From assembly GCA_947624355.1 (NCBI GenBank), contig CANQKI010000001.1, positions 17,532-81,531 on the forward strand: DNA of 64,000 nucleotides, written 5' to 3'. Of this stretch, positions 42,885 through 51,878 are shown piece by piece. The notes below the pieces were generated by a model. That model worked only from the letters and a program-made list of their open reading frames with translations. It had not been told where the DNA came from and searched no databases. Numbering within the stretch: position 1 is the stretch's first letter; each line of letters opens with the position of its first letter. This DNA is from an uncultured Clostridia bacterium. GTDB taxonomy: Bacteria; Bacillota; Clostridia; Christensenellales; Aristaeellaceae. The position numbers and the translations under genes are program-made.

Positions 42885-43589
42885 TTACTTCTTGACCAGG
42901 AAGTAAGTGCTTACGTACCCCTTCGCACCGTCATCCAGCTGCACCAGGCACCAATTCACACCCTTTTCCAGCACGGTCACTTCGGTACCGACAGGCAGCT
43001 GCCGAAGAACCTTGGTTTTCATACCGGGATAAAGGCGGAAATTGACAATGGAACCGCCGTTGATGTTTTTAAGCACAGCTTTATAAGGGGTATCCAGCTT
43101 GGTGGTGTAGGAAGGCGCCTTGGAAGCGAAGAGGTACTGGCTCGCCATGTAGCCCTCATTTTCCCCGACCTTAACCTGATACCAGCCGGTGCCCTTTTTC
43201 ACCACCTGAACCGCCGTATCAATGGGATAGGAAGTGATAATGTCAAAGGACGTACCGGGGCCTTTGCGCAGATTCAGGCCGATGCCCGTATTGGTACGCA
43301 CGTAAAGAGTGGTGCCGCCACCATTGGCGTTGAGGAACTTGGTCATCATGTAGCCGGTTTTGCCCGCCACTTTCACCTTGCACCAGGTATCGCCTTTTTC
43401 AAGGATCTCAACCCAAGTGCCCGTCCAGTACTGACCCAGCACTTTGGCGTTCAGGTTGGGCTGTTCGCGCAGATTCAGCCCGCCGCCCTTGACCGTGGCG
43501 TATTCGCTCGCCATTGCCAGGGCAGGAACCAGCATTAGCGCAAGTGCCGCCAGGAGGGAAAGGAGCCGTTTCATCATTGGGGTTTTCAT
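42885..43589 (-). CDS. Secreted protein with three SH3b domains
   Basis: Signal peptide; three SH3b units (GGGLNLREQPNLNAKVLG...GYMMTKFL; GIGLNLRKGPGTSFDII...GYMASQYL; IVNFRLYPGMKTKVL...GYVSTYFL). Confidence 0.9.
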   Translation of the reverse strand: MKTPMMKRLLSLLAALALMLVPALAMASEYATVKGGGLNLREQPNLNAKVLGQYWTGTWVEILEKGDTWCKVKVAGKTGYMMTKFLNANGGGTTLYVRTNTGIGLNLRKGPGTSFDIITSYPIDTAVQVVKKGTGWYQVKVGENEGYMASQYLFASKAPSYTTKLDTPYKAVLKNINGGSIVNFRLYPGMKTKVLRQLPVGTEVTVLEKGVNWCLVQLDDGAKGYVSTYFLVKK

Positions 43590-43813
43590 GGGGATTCCTC
43601 CTTTGAAATATGTGTTCCGGCCGTTGCCGTACACTGATGAAACGACATAATTCTCCAAATCATTCCTGATTTAATTTCCAATATTTGGATAGGAAATGAC
43701 TGTTTGCACGATTTTTCCAGCCGGTTTCATCCTGTCAGCGTCTTAAGGCGTTATTTTCCTGATTTTTGCAGAATAAAGAACATGATTCAAATCCCAGAAT
43801 ATACCAATTGGCA

Positions 43814-44224
43814 TTATGCATCGTTTTGCATCCGCTGCAGTGCTTTTTTCATAAAGGCCGGAATGGGCACACCCAGGATCGCCGCATTTTTCAGTAAACT
43901 AATCCCCTCGCTGCACGTATAAAAGCCGATGGCAGCCGCCTGCAGCATGTTTTCTTTTCCCGCGATCTGGTCCAGTAATCGGCAGAGCACAATAATCAGC
44001 AGCATCATCATTTTCTTCGTAAATCCAAGCAGGCCTGCGCTGAAAGAAAGACGTCCGCTCTCCTCTTTTCTGCTCTTTCCCAATACGCCCATCAGCAGCC
44101 CGAGCGCATAATCCGATATCATCAACACAAACAGCGTGCTGAGGCTGGAGCCTGTCAGTGCTCCTGCTGCCGCGCCCGTCAGCCGGGCAGCCACATCCCA
44201 TGTATTCTGAAAAAATTCCAGCAC
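43814..44224 (-). CDS. Phage holin family protein (TcdE/Phage_holin_4-like)
   Basis: LTGSSLSTLFVLMISDYALGLLMGVLGKSRKEESGRLSFSAGLLGFTKKMMMLLIIVL...ENMLQAAAIGFYTCSEGISLLKNAAILGVPIPAFMKKALQ; GTG start after GGAGG. Confidence 0.85.
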   Translation of the reverse strand: MLEFFQNTWDVAARLTGAAAGALTGSSLSTLFVLMISDYALGLLMGVLGKSRKEESGRLSFSAGLLGFTKKMMMLLIIVLCRLLDQIAGKENMLQAAAIGFYTCSEGISLLKNAAILGVPIPAFMKKALQRMQNDA

Positions 44225-44281
44225 CGTACCTCCCTCCCCCTTCAACTTATGCAAAAGGCAGTTGCTTTAGGCAAATTTTTC

Positions 44282-44310
44282 TTGCCATATACGGCAAATT
44301 CATATATAAT
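44282..44310 (+). promoter_or_regulatory. Sigma-A type promoter of the MFS gene
   Basis: TTGCCA - 17 bp - TATAAT. Confidence 0.7.
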
Positions 44311-44325
44311 GGAAGCAGCTGAAAA

Positions 44326-45882
44326 ATGAACAAGGAGGAATTCCGTATGCGGGCAGCAAAGCAGGAGAAGAAGCGCCTCTTTTCCAAAAAAGAGTGGAGC
44401 TGGATCATGTACGACTGGGCCAATTCCGTCTATGCCACCAACATCATGGCCGCCATCTTCCCTACCATTTTCGTATCCGTCGCCGGCGCGGCGGGCGATA
44501 TCTGGTGGGGATACGCCACATCCATTGCTACCTTCCTGGTCGCCATCCTGGCGCCGCTTCTGGGGGCCGTGGCTGATTACAAAGGCATGAAAAAGAAGCT
44601 GTTCACGGCATTCATGCTGGCTGGCGTTGTCTTCACGGCTCTCATCGCTGCCACAAACAACTGGAAAATCATGCTGATCGGCTATATTGTAAGCCGTATT
44701 GGCTTTGCCGGTTCCAACCTGTTTTACGATTCCTTCCTGACAGACGTTACCGATAACGACCGGATGGACAAGGTTTCCTCCTGGGGCTACGCCATGGGCT
44801 ACATTGGCGGCAGCACGATTCCTTTCGTGCTCTCCATCGTGATGCTGTTGGTGCTCGGTTACGGCAGCCCTGTTGCGCAAAAGTTCTCTATTCTGATTAC
44901 CAGCGTGTGGTGGCTGATTTTCACCGTTCCTTTCCTCAAGAATGTAGAGCAGACCCATTACATCGAGCGTTCTGCCGACCATACTGCCGCCGAAACCTTC
45001 CGCCATATCTGGCAAACGGCCAAGGATATTTTCCGGCAGAAGGGCCTGTTCCTCTTTGTGGTAGCTTACTTTTTCTACATTGACGGTGTCGGTACCATCA
45101 TCAGCATTTCCACCGCTTACGGCACGGTGCTGGGCCTGGGAACGGTGGGCATGATTCTGGCGCTGCTGGTCACGCAGATTGTGGCCATGCCCTGCTCTAT
45201 CGTTTTTCCCAAGATTGCCGAAAAGCTGACAGCCCGCAGGGCGCTCATGAGCGCCATTCTGGTATATGTGCTTATTTGCGTCGTCGGGTTCTACATGGGC
45301 TTCTCCCTGGAGCCCCACCAGGAAGCTTATGAAACGGCACTGCAGACCGAGTTCACCGACGTAACCGCCGCAATCACATCCGATGGGGATCCGGAAGGCC
45401 TTGACGATCTCATTGCGGATTGCAAAACCGCTTTCCGGGAGAAAAATGCCGCCGAACTGCTGGCTTCCTACCGGACAGAAGCAACTGATCCTGCTCAATT
45501 GCAGGTGCTGGATGCAGCCGATGCGTTCCTGGCAAAGAACAGCAGCTTGGCTGATGCCTTCAATCACGCCGTTTCCCGTTCCTCCATTCTGTTCTGGGCC
45601 ATGGCCGTGCTGGTAGGCACCGTGCAGGGCGGCATCCAGGCCGTTTCCCGCTCTTACTTTGGAAAGCTGATTCCCAAGGAACGCAGCAACGAATTCTTTG
45701 GATTCTTTGATATTTTCGGAAAATTCGCCTCCGTGCTGGGCCCCTTCCTCTATTCCCTCATCGGCGGCTGGACGGGCAGAAGCAGCTATGGCGTGCTCTG
45801 CCTGATGGCGCTGTTCCTGGTTGGGTTCTTCATCCTGGGCGGCAGCAAAAAGGAATTGGACGCCCTGGAAAGCGGCAAATAA
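44326..45882 (+). CDS. MFS transporter, UMF1/Atg22-like family
   Basis: WSWIMYDWANSVYATNIMAAIFPTIF; DSFLTDVTDNDRMDKVSSWGYAMGYIGG; QAVSRSYFGKLIPKERSNEFFGFFDIFGKFASVLGP. Confidence 0.93.
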   Translation: MNKEEFRMRAAKQEKKRLFSKKEWSWIMYDWANSVYATNIMAAIFPTIFVSVAGAAGDIWWGYATSIATFLVAILAPLLGAVADYKGMKKKLFTAFMLAGVVFTALIAATNNWKIMLIGYIVSRIGFAGSNLFYDSFLTDVTDNDRMDKVSSWGYAMGYIGGSTIPFVLSIVMLLVLGYGSPVAQKFSILITSVWWLIFTVPFLKNVEQTHYIERSADHTAAETFRHIWQTAKDIFRQKGLFLFVVAYFFYIDGVGTIISISTAYGTVLGLGTVGMILALLVTQIVAMPCSIVFPKIAEKLTARRALMSAILVYVLICVVGFYMGFSLEPHQEAYETALQTEFTDVTAAITSDGDPEGLDDLIADCKTAFREKNAAELLASYRTEATDPAQLQVLDAADAFLAKNSSLADAFNHAVSRSSILFWAMAVLVGTVQGGIQAVSRSYFGKLIPKERSNEFFGFFDIFGKFASVLGPFLYSLIGGWTGRSSYGVLCLMALFLVGFFILGGSKKELDALESGK

Positions 45883-45899
45883 ATTCGAATGAAAAGAAT

Positions 45900-45930
45900 C
45901 GGCAGGAGCTCAAATGCTCCTGCCGTTTTT
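45900..45930. terminator. Bidirectional Rho-independent terminator
   Basis: CGGCAGGAGC TCAAAT GCTCCTGCCG TTTTT between convergent genes; A-rich on the left side. Confidence 0.85.
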
Positions 45931-46579
45931 ATTCGTTCCAGGCCGCGGCAAACCGTAAACGCGCTCTCTTTTCCAATCGTGACAGCGTATACTGCGGCAA
46001 TTCCATTTGCTTTGCCAGTGCTGTCTGGCTGCAGCCCTGCCAGAAACGTGCAATCAGAATCCAGGCGTCCCGTTTCTCCATCCGTTCCAGAATATCGCGG
46101 ATCAGCAGCCGTGTCATCCATTTTTCTTCCGCCGGATCGGGCAGAGATGCCAGTAATTCACCCGATTGATCGGGCACCGGCGGCTGATCCCATTCAAGCA
46201 GAAGCATCAGTTCTTCGGGCCGCATCCCCGCCGCGTCGGCGGTTTCCCGGATGCCCGGTTCATGTCCGGAGGTCTGATAGACGTGTTCCCGGTATTCTTT
46301 GGCTCTCCGCAGCGACGCCCGTGTGCGCCACCCCAGGGAGGATTTGACCGTTTTCCGCATTTCTCCGAGAATCACGGGCACGGCATACGTGGAAAACTGC
46401 AGGCCCAGCTCCTCCCGGAAACGCCGGATCGCCGTCAAAAGCCCCATGCATCCTTGCTGAAAAGCATCTTCGCTATAGGAAAAGCGCCTGGACAACGCCT
46501 GTACCAAAGGAATATGCCTGCGCATGAGGGTGCTCAGCGCATCCGGATCGCCTGCCTGGGCACGGATATACAGGCACAT
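45929..46579 (-). CDS. sigF: Sporulation sigma factor SigF-like (sigma-70 family)
   Basis: Region 2: RRHIPLVQALSRRFSYSEDAFQQGCMGLLTAIRRFREELGLQFSTYAVPVILGEMRK; region 4: ARFWQGCSQTALAKQMELPQYTLSRLEKRAR; downstream of spoIIAA and spoIIAB. Confidence 0.9.
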   Translation of the reverse strand: MCLYIRAQAGDPDALSTLMRRHIPLVQALSRRFSYSEDAFQQGCMGLLTAIRRFREELGLQFSTYAVPVILGEMRKTVKSSLGWRTRASLRRAKEYREHVYQTSGHEPGIRETADAAGMRPEELMLLLEWDQPPVPDQSGELLASLPDPAEEKWMTRLLIRDILERMEKRDAWILIARFWQGCSQTALAKQMELPQYTLSRLEKRARLRFAAAWNE

Positions 46580-46581
46580 CT

Positions 46582-47013
46582 CTATTGCCCCCGCAGACGC
46601 TTTTCCATGCGCACCGTGGTGCCTTCCCCCGGGGTTGATTCCACTTCCACTTTATCCATAAACGTCTGCATCACCGAAAAGCCCATGCCGGAACGTTCCT
46701 TTTCCGGCTGCGTAGTGAAAAAAGGCTGCATTGCCTGCGCGATATCAGCAATTCCTTTGCCCTGGTCGCTGACAGCGATTTCCAGGATACCGTCTGCCCG
46801 AAGACCCGCCTGAATGAAAACCGTCCCTCTTTTTTCGCCGTATCCATGGACAATCGCGTTGGTTACGGCCTCGCTTACCGCCGTTTTGATATCGGCCAGC
46901 ACATCCAGCGTAGGATCAAGCTGCACGGCAAATGCGCTCACTGCCACCCGGGCAAAGCCTTCGTTTTCCGGCAGACTCATGAATTCAAGCCTCATCTGAT
47001 TGGTTATCTGCAT
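46582..47013 (-). CDS. spoIIAB: Anti-sigma F factor SpoIIAB
   Basis: DIKTAVSEAVTNAIVHGYG N-box; SDQGKGIADI; RSGMGFSVMQTFMDKVEVESTPGEGTTVRMEK. Confidence 0.94.
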   Translation of the reverse strand: MQITNQMRLEFMSLPENEGFARVAVSAFAVQLDPTLDVLADIKTAVSEAVTNAIVHGYGEKRGTVFIQAGLRADGILEIAVSDQGKGIADIAQAMQPFFTTQPEKERSGMGFSVMQTFMDKVEVESTPGEGTTVRMEKRLRGQ

Positions 47014-47027
47014 TTTTCATTCCTCCA

Positions 47028-47327
47028 TCAGAGCATTTCGATAATCTGATTCATGCCGGACAGCAGAAAAATCCGCCTGACGTGATCATTCATGTTGCGC
47101 ACCGCCACTTTGCCGCCCCGCGGCGCCAAAACACGGTAACGACCCAGGATGACGCCGATTCCAGAAGAATCCATAAAGGTCATGCCCGCCATATCCAGCA
47201 CCAATTTCCGCACCGCCGGATCGGCAATCATTTCATCCAGTTCCCGCCGGATGCACTGCGCGCTGCATTGATCCAGCTCCCCCGTCAGGTAGGCCGTTAC
47301 CCGGTCGCCCCGCCGCTCCAGTTTCAT
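47028..47327 (-). CDS. spoIIAA: Anti-sigma F factor antagonist SpoIIAA
   Basis: STAS domain with phosphoacceptor motif MTFMDSSGIGVILGRYR; first gene of the spoIIA operon. Confidence 0.93.
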   Translation of the reverse strand: MKLERRGDRVTAYLTGELDQCSAQCIRRELDEMIADPAVRKLVLDMAGMTFMDSSGIGVILGRYRVLAPRGGKVAVRNMNDHVRRIFLLSGMNQIIEML

Positions 47328-47464
47328 GTCACTTTCCTCCCGTCCATTTGTATTGCATAGATTATTCATGGTTTCACCGTTTCTATCCTGCCGCGAAAAA
47401 TGGCAGAATATGCGTTTCCGCGAAAAATCGTTCGGCAAAATTTTCATTGGGCTAAAAATCAGGC

Positions 47465-47499
47465 AGAAATAAAGAAGGCGCGGTCGAACCGTGCCTTCT
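47465..47499 (-). terminator. Rho-independent terminator of the GH31 gene
   Basis: Minus strand AGAAGGCACGGT TCG ACCGCGCCTTCT TTATTTC. Confidence 0.72.
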
Positions 47500-47520
47500 G
47501 AATAAATTGCTGTCGCTTGA

Positions 47521-49515
47521 TCAGCACTTTTCAAAAACGGGCATATACTCAATGGGCGCCGCCACCTTGACGGTTTGTCCCCCGGTATACTGTTCGCCGT
47601 TGGAAGTCAGCCGCCAGGTGCCCGCCGGCAGATAAACCTCCCGTTCAAACTGGTTCAGGTGCAGAATAGGCGCAACCAGATACTTTTCCCCAAACATATA
47701 CTGATCCTGCAGCTCCCAGCACTTGGGATCCTCCGGGAACTCATAGAACATGGCGCGAATCAGCGGCGACCCGTTTTCGTGGGCTTCCTCATACAGCTTT
47801 TTAATGTAATCGTGCATACCGATGCGGATATCGTAATATTTCCGCATGATTCTGTAATTGTCCTCGCCATAGCTCCACAGCTCGTTGGGCTGGCCCGTAT
47901 GCAGGTAGCCGCCTCCCCAGTCCCGATCGTCCAGCGGCGGGATATCGTAAGGCCCCCGGTCGCCATGCATCCGCAGCACGGCGCTGTACACCGCGAACTG
48001 GTACCAGCGGATAAGCAGCTGCCTGAAATCCGGGTCGTTCACATCATCCGTCATGAACCCGCCGATATCCGTGGTCCACCAGGGAATGCCAGCCAGGCCC
48101 ATATTGAGGCCGCACTGAAGCTGATCAGCAAAGGCCTCGAAGGTAGAAGGCACATCCCCGGACCAGACGACGTTGCCGTATTTCTGCGACCCCGCCCACG
48201 CACAGCGGAGTAGGTTCACCACAGGCTTGCCTTCTTTTTTCATTTCGTCATAGAAGGTTCGGCTGTACATCTGCGGATAGAGATTGCTGACGGCCATGGC
48301 GGGCCCGGCAGAATACCGGTAATGATCAAAATCATAAACGCCCAGATCGGGCTCGGAATTATCCAGCCAGAAAGCGTCGATCCCGTAATCGTAGTAATTC
48401 TTTTTGCAAACTTCCCAGACATATTTTCGGGTTTCCGGGTTAAATGGATCAATCTGCACACAGTCGCCCTGATAATCGTATGTCTGGGCCGCCCCGCGCT
48501 CTGTCCGCATTAAAAGGCCACGTTCCATCATGGGATAGAAGTTTTCGCTCTTCCTGTCCACCGACGGCCAGACGGACACAATCACCTTGATGCCCATGCT
48601 GTGCAGCTCGTCCACCATGGCTTTGGGATCGGGCCAGTACTTTTTATCGAATTTCCAATCGCCCTGCACCGTCCAATGGAAAAAGTCGATGACGATCTGG
48701 TCGATCTTGATGCCTTCTTTTTGGTACTGGCGGGCAACGGTCAACACCTCGTCCTGGGTCCTGTACCGCAGTTTGCACTGCCAAAGCCCCATCAGGTCCT
48801 CCGGGAACATATCCGCATGGCCCGTGGCGGCGGTGTAATTGGCAAGGATCGCCTTGGGCGTATCGGCAACGGTGACGTAATAGTCCATTTCCCGGGTGGC
48901 GTTTGCAATCCATTCGGTGTAGTTTTTTCCAAAGGTCACACGGCCCACGGCGGGATTGTTCCACAAAAAACCATACCCCAGGGAAGAAACGGCGAAAGGC
49001 ACGGAAATCTGGGAATTGCGCTGAGCAAGCTCCAGCACACAGCCTTTCATATCCATGCAGTTTTGCTGATATTGGCCCATGCCGAAGATTTTTTCGTCGG
49101 GATTGGGCTCAAACTTCACATTCAGGGAATACTCCGTACCGCCGATGATCCCCTTCCATTCGCGGTTGACGATTTTGAGGCAGCGGCTTTCCCGGGAAAT
49201 TGTGCCGCCGTACATCCGGAAGTATTCCCGAAGAAACAGCTTTTCGTCTTTGTAGAAAGAAATGATGCCGACAAAATTCACCACGGCCTTGATTCTGCCG
49301 TTTACAATGGTAGCAAGAGGCTGCTGGTCCACCGTTTCCACCCTGACCGTGGGTTCCGTCTTTTCAGGCGTTTCGGTAAGCGCCCAATCGTTGCCGGTGA
49401 ATTTTCCCAGCATGGTGCTCCTGACCCGCAGGGAATCCTTCCCCCACGCCTCAATCCGGAGCGTTTCGCCATTAAAGCGGCACACCAGCGCGTTCCCGTC
49501 TTTTTCAAATTGCAT
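47521..49515 (-). CDS. Glycoside hydrolase family 31 (alpha-glucosidase/alpha-xylosidase-like)
   Basis: GIDAFWLDNSEPDLG nucleophile motif; MFPEDLMGLWQCKLRYRTQDEVLTVARQYQKEGIKIDQIVIDFFHW; WTTDIGGF. Confidence 0.93.
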   Translation of the reverse strand: MQFEKDGNALVCRFNGETLRIEAWGKDSLRVRSTMLGKFTGNDWALTETPEKTEPTVRVETVDQQPLATIVNGRIKAVVNFVGIISFYKDEKLFLREYFRMYGGTISRESRCLKIVNREWKGIIGGTEYSLNVKFEPNPDEKIFGMGQYQQNCMDMKGCVLELAQRNSQISVPFAVSSLGYGFLWNNPAVGRVTFGKNYTEWIANATREMDYYVTVADTPKAILANYTAATGHADMFPEDLMGLWQCKLRYRTQDEVLTVARQYQKEGIKIDQIVIDFFHWTVQGDWKFDKKYWPDPKAMVDELHSMGIKVIVSVWPSVDRKSENFYPMMERGLLMRTERGAAQTYDYQGDCVQIDPFNPETRKYVWEVCKKNYYDYGIDAFWLDNSEPDLGVYDFDHYRYSAGPAMAVSNLYPQMYSRTFYDEMKKEGKPVVNLLRCAWAGSQKYGNVVWSGDVPSTFEAFADQLQCGLNMGLAGIPWWTTDIGGFMTDDVNDPDFRQLLIRWYQFAVYSAVLRMHGDRGPYDIPPLDDRDWGGGYLHTGQPNELWSYGEDNYRIMRKYYDIRIGMHDYIKKLYEEAHENGSPLIRAMFYEFPEDPKCWELQDQYMFGEKYLVAPILHLNQFEREVYLPAGTWRLTSNGEQYTGGQTVKVAAPIEYMPVFEKC

Positions 49516-49614
49516 AGTTTCAACCTCCCGTTTATTGTTCCGAGCACTAAGCGACTCGTGAAAATGAATGAATCCATTCCGTCATTTTCCTGCGGTTTTC
49601 ATATCATCCCTTTC

Positions 49615-50466
49615 TTAGAATTCATAGAAGAAAAGGCCTTCGTTGGTCAGATATTGGATATAACGCTGGAAAAGCGCCTGAACCTCCTGGGAAAAATCCG
49701 TTTGACCCAACTGCGTATCCGGGAGATATCCCACAGCCTCAAGCAGGTTCTGCGTCTCCTTCTCCGCTGTCACGGAAAGAATCGCCGCCTCCGCATCTGA
49801 AATGTTCGCTGCGCCCGTCCGTACAAACGCCCCCAGGAAAGGGCCGTCCGCCTCAACAGTATACAGCGGCGTGAGGCAATCTTTCAGGACATCGGGCACA
49901 TTCGCCCCGAATACACACAGATCGGGCGCTCCGTCCCGGGCGGCAAGGGCCATTTCATCCCAGTCCATGTACAGGTTCTGGTCCACATAAAGAGCGGATG
50001 TGGCTTCCAGGGTGAGCTGATCCTCCGGGCTCGCGTCAATGAGCCGGGCAATGAACAATTCAAACGGCGCTTGCTCAGTAAAGGCCGCCAACCCTTCAGG
50101 AGAGCAATCATCGCAAAGGTCAAAAACGCCTTTGGCCGCGTACAACGTTGCCGGACTGGCGGCAATCCGCGCCACAGGAACAGCCGCGTCGCGCAGATCG
50201 GCGTCCGTATATCCCTGCAGGGAAAGAATCATAACAGAAGGATCGCCGACAAAGACGGCTTCGTCTTTATCCGCCGCAAGGAAAAAATTGACGGCTTCCA
50301 GCGGACTGTCCGCCGCCACAACGTTTCCCTGGAGTTTTTCCGCAATGCGGAGACTGACCTGATATGCTGCATCCTCCTCGCCCCCGGCGCAAAACACCTG
50401 CGTTTCTCCCCGGGCGGGCAGACAAAGCGCAATGAAAACAAGGCACAAAACAGCAAGCTTTTTCAT
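49615..50466 (-). CDS. Secreted protein, solute-binding (TctC/PBP-like) fold candidate
   Basis: Signal peptide MKKLAVLCLVFIALCLPARGE; SBP-like EAVNFFLAADKDEAVFVGDPSVMIL and C-terminal AILSVTAEKETQNLLEAVGYLPD; directly downstream of the MBOAT gene. Confidence 0.65.
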   Translation of the reverse strand: MKKLAVLCLVFIALCLPARGETQVFCAGGEEDAAYQVSLRIAEKLQGNVVAADSPLEAVNFFLAADKDEAVFVGDPSVMILSLQGYTDADLRDAAVPVARIAASPATLYAAKGVFDLCDDCSPEGLAAFTEQAPFELFIARLIDASPEDQLTLEATSALYVDQNLYMDWDEMALAARDGAPDLCVFGANVPDVLKDCLTPLYTVEADGPFLGAFVRTGAANISDAEAAILSVTAEKETQNLLEAVGYLPDTQLGQTDFSQEVQALFQRYIQYLTNEGLFFYEF

Positions 50467-50480
50467 AACGGTTCCTCCTT

Positions 50481-51878
50481 CTAAAAGCGAAAATAAATGA
50501 AGGGATTGTAGGTGCTGCCAAGCAGCATGAATACGCACAGCGCAAAGAGAACCACATCGGCCACAGACTGCAGATACATTGCGCCGACAGTTTTTCTCAA
50601 TTTAGATTGAAGATATCGACCAACCGGCAGGCAGCCCACACAGGCAGGCAGCATCAGGTACAGTGGATAGAGCGCGTCGTGATGGGCAGAAAGGTAGGCC
50701 GCCGTCCCGGTCCTGAAGGAAAACATCCCGGCGAGCACCTGCCCCAATTGGCCAAGGTCCTCAAGGCGGAAAATCATCCACCCGATCAGCACCATAAACA
50801 GCGTACAGGCATGGCGCAATGCCGTCGGAAGCCTTTCCAGCCTGTCGACGCCCAGAAGCTTTTCAGCCAGCAGCAGCAAAAAATAGTACATTCCCCACAA
50901 AATGAAGTTCCAATTTGCCCCATGCCACAGGCCGGTCAGCCCCCAGACGACGAACATATTGAAAATCATTCGCGGAAAAGCCACCCGATTGCCGCCCAAC
51001 GGGATGTATACATAATCGCGGAACCAGGTTCCCAGGGAAATATGCCATCTGCGCCAGAATTCAGTTATGGAACGGGAGCAATACGGATGTTCGAAATTCT
51101 CCAGGAAATGAAAACCGAACATCCTGCCCATACCGATAGCCATGTCGCTGTAACCGGAAAAGTCAAAGTAAATCTGCAAGGCATAGGCGACGGCAGCCAG
51201 CCAAAGCAACCCTGCAGGCAGGCTTTCCTGTCCCGGTTGATACACCTGATCCGCCAGCATGGCCATGCCGTTGGCAAAAATCACTTTTTTTCCAAGCCCC
51301 CAGATAAAGCGATGGAGTCCTTCGCAAAACAGCGGCAGGGATTCCTGGCGATTGTCCAGCTCCGCGGCAATGGTTTGATACCGCACAATGGGCCCGGCCA
51401 CCAGCTGCGGAAAAAGGGACACATAGACTGTCAGCTTCAACAGACTTTTCTGTGCCGGAACCTCTTCGCGGTATACGTCCACCGTGTAACTCATAATCTG
51501 AAAGGTGAAAAAACTGATACCGATAGGAAGCGGGAGGCCGATCCGGGGCAGCGCAATTCCAAGCAGCGTTTCCAGATTAATGAGGACAAAATCGCCGTAT
51601 TTGAAGAACGCAACCGCCCCAATATCGACCAGCAGGGCCGGGAGCAGGCAAAGCAGCCGCTTCTTTTTTTCTTTTTCCTCCATCAGACGTGCAAGAACAT
51701 AATTTACACCCACCATGAAGAGCATCAGAAAGAGATACGTCGGCTCGCCCCAGGCATAGAAAAGCAGCGAAAACAGGCAAAGGCAGAGATTTTTCCCCCG
51801 AATGGAACGCAGGGAAAAATTGCAGATCAGCACCAGGGGAAGAAACAAAAGCAGGAAAACAAGGCTGGAAAATACCAT
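50481..51878 (-). CDS. MBOAT family O-acyltransferase (AlgI/DltB-like)
   Basis: MVFSSLVFLLLFLPLVLICNF; VAGPIVRYQTIAAEL; YFDFSGYSDMAIGMGRMFGFHFLENFEHPYCSRSITEFWRRWHISLGTWFRDYVYIPLGGNR; LTGLWHGANWNFILWG. Confidence 0.96.
   Translation of the reverse strand: MVFSSLVFLLLFLPLVLICNFSLRSIRGKNLCLCLFSLLFYAWGEPTYLFLMLFMVGVNYVLARLMEEKEKKKRLLCLLPALLVDIGAVAFFKYGDFVLINLETLLGIALPRIGLPLPIGISFFTFQIMSYTVDVYREEVPAQKSLLKLTVYVSLFPQLVAGPIVRYQTIAAELDNRQESLPLFCEGLHRFIWGLGKKVIFANGMAMLADQVYQPGQESLPAGLLWLAAVAYALQIYFDFSGYSDMAIGMGRMFGFHFLENFEHPYCSRSITEFWRRWHISLGTWFRDYVYIPLGGNRVAFPRMIFNMFVVWGLTGLWHGANWNFILWGMYYFLLLLAEKLLGVDRLERLPTALRHACTLFMVLIGWMIFRLEDLGQLGQVLAGMFSFRTGTAAYLSAHHDALYPLYLMLPACVGCLPVGRYLQSKLRKTVGAMYLQSVADVVLFALCVFMLLGSTYNPFIYFRF

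Noticed and set aside
44242-45567. 441-aa minus-strand ORF opposite the UMF1 MFS gene
   Set aside because: Antisense shadow ORF with low-complexity His/Gln/Asn-rich sequence.
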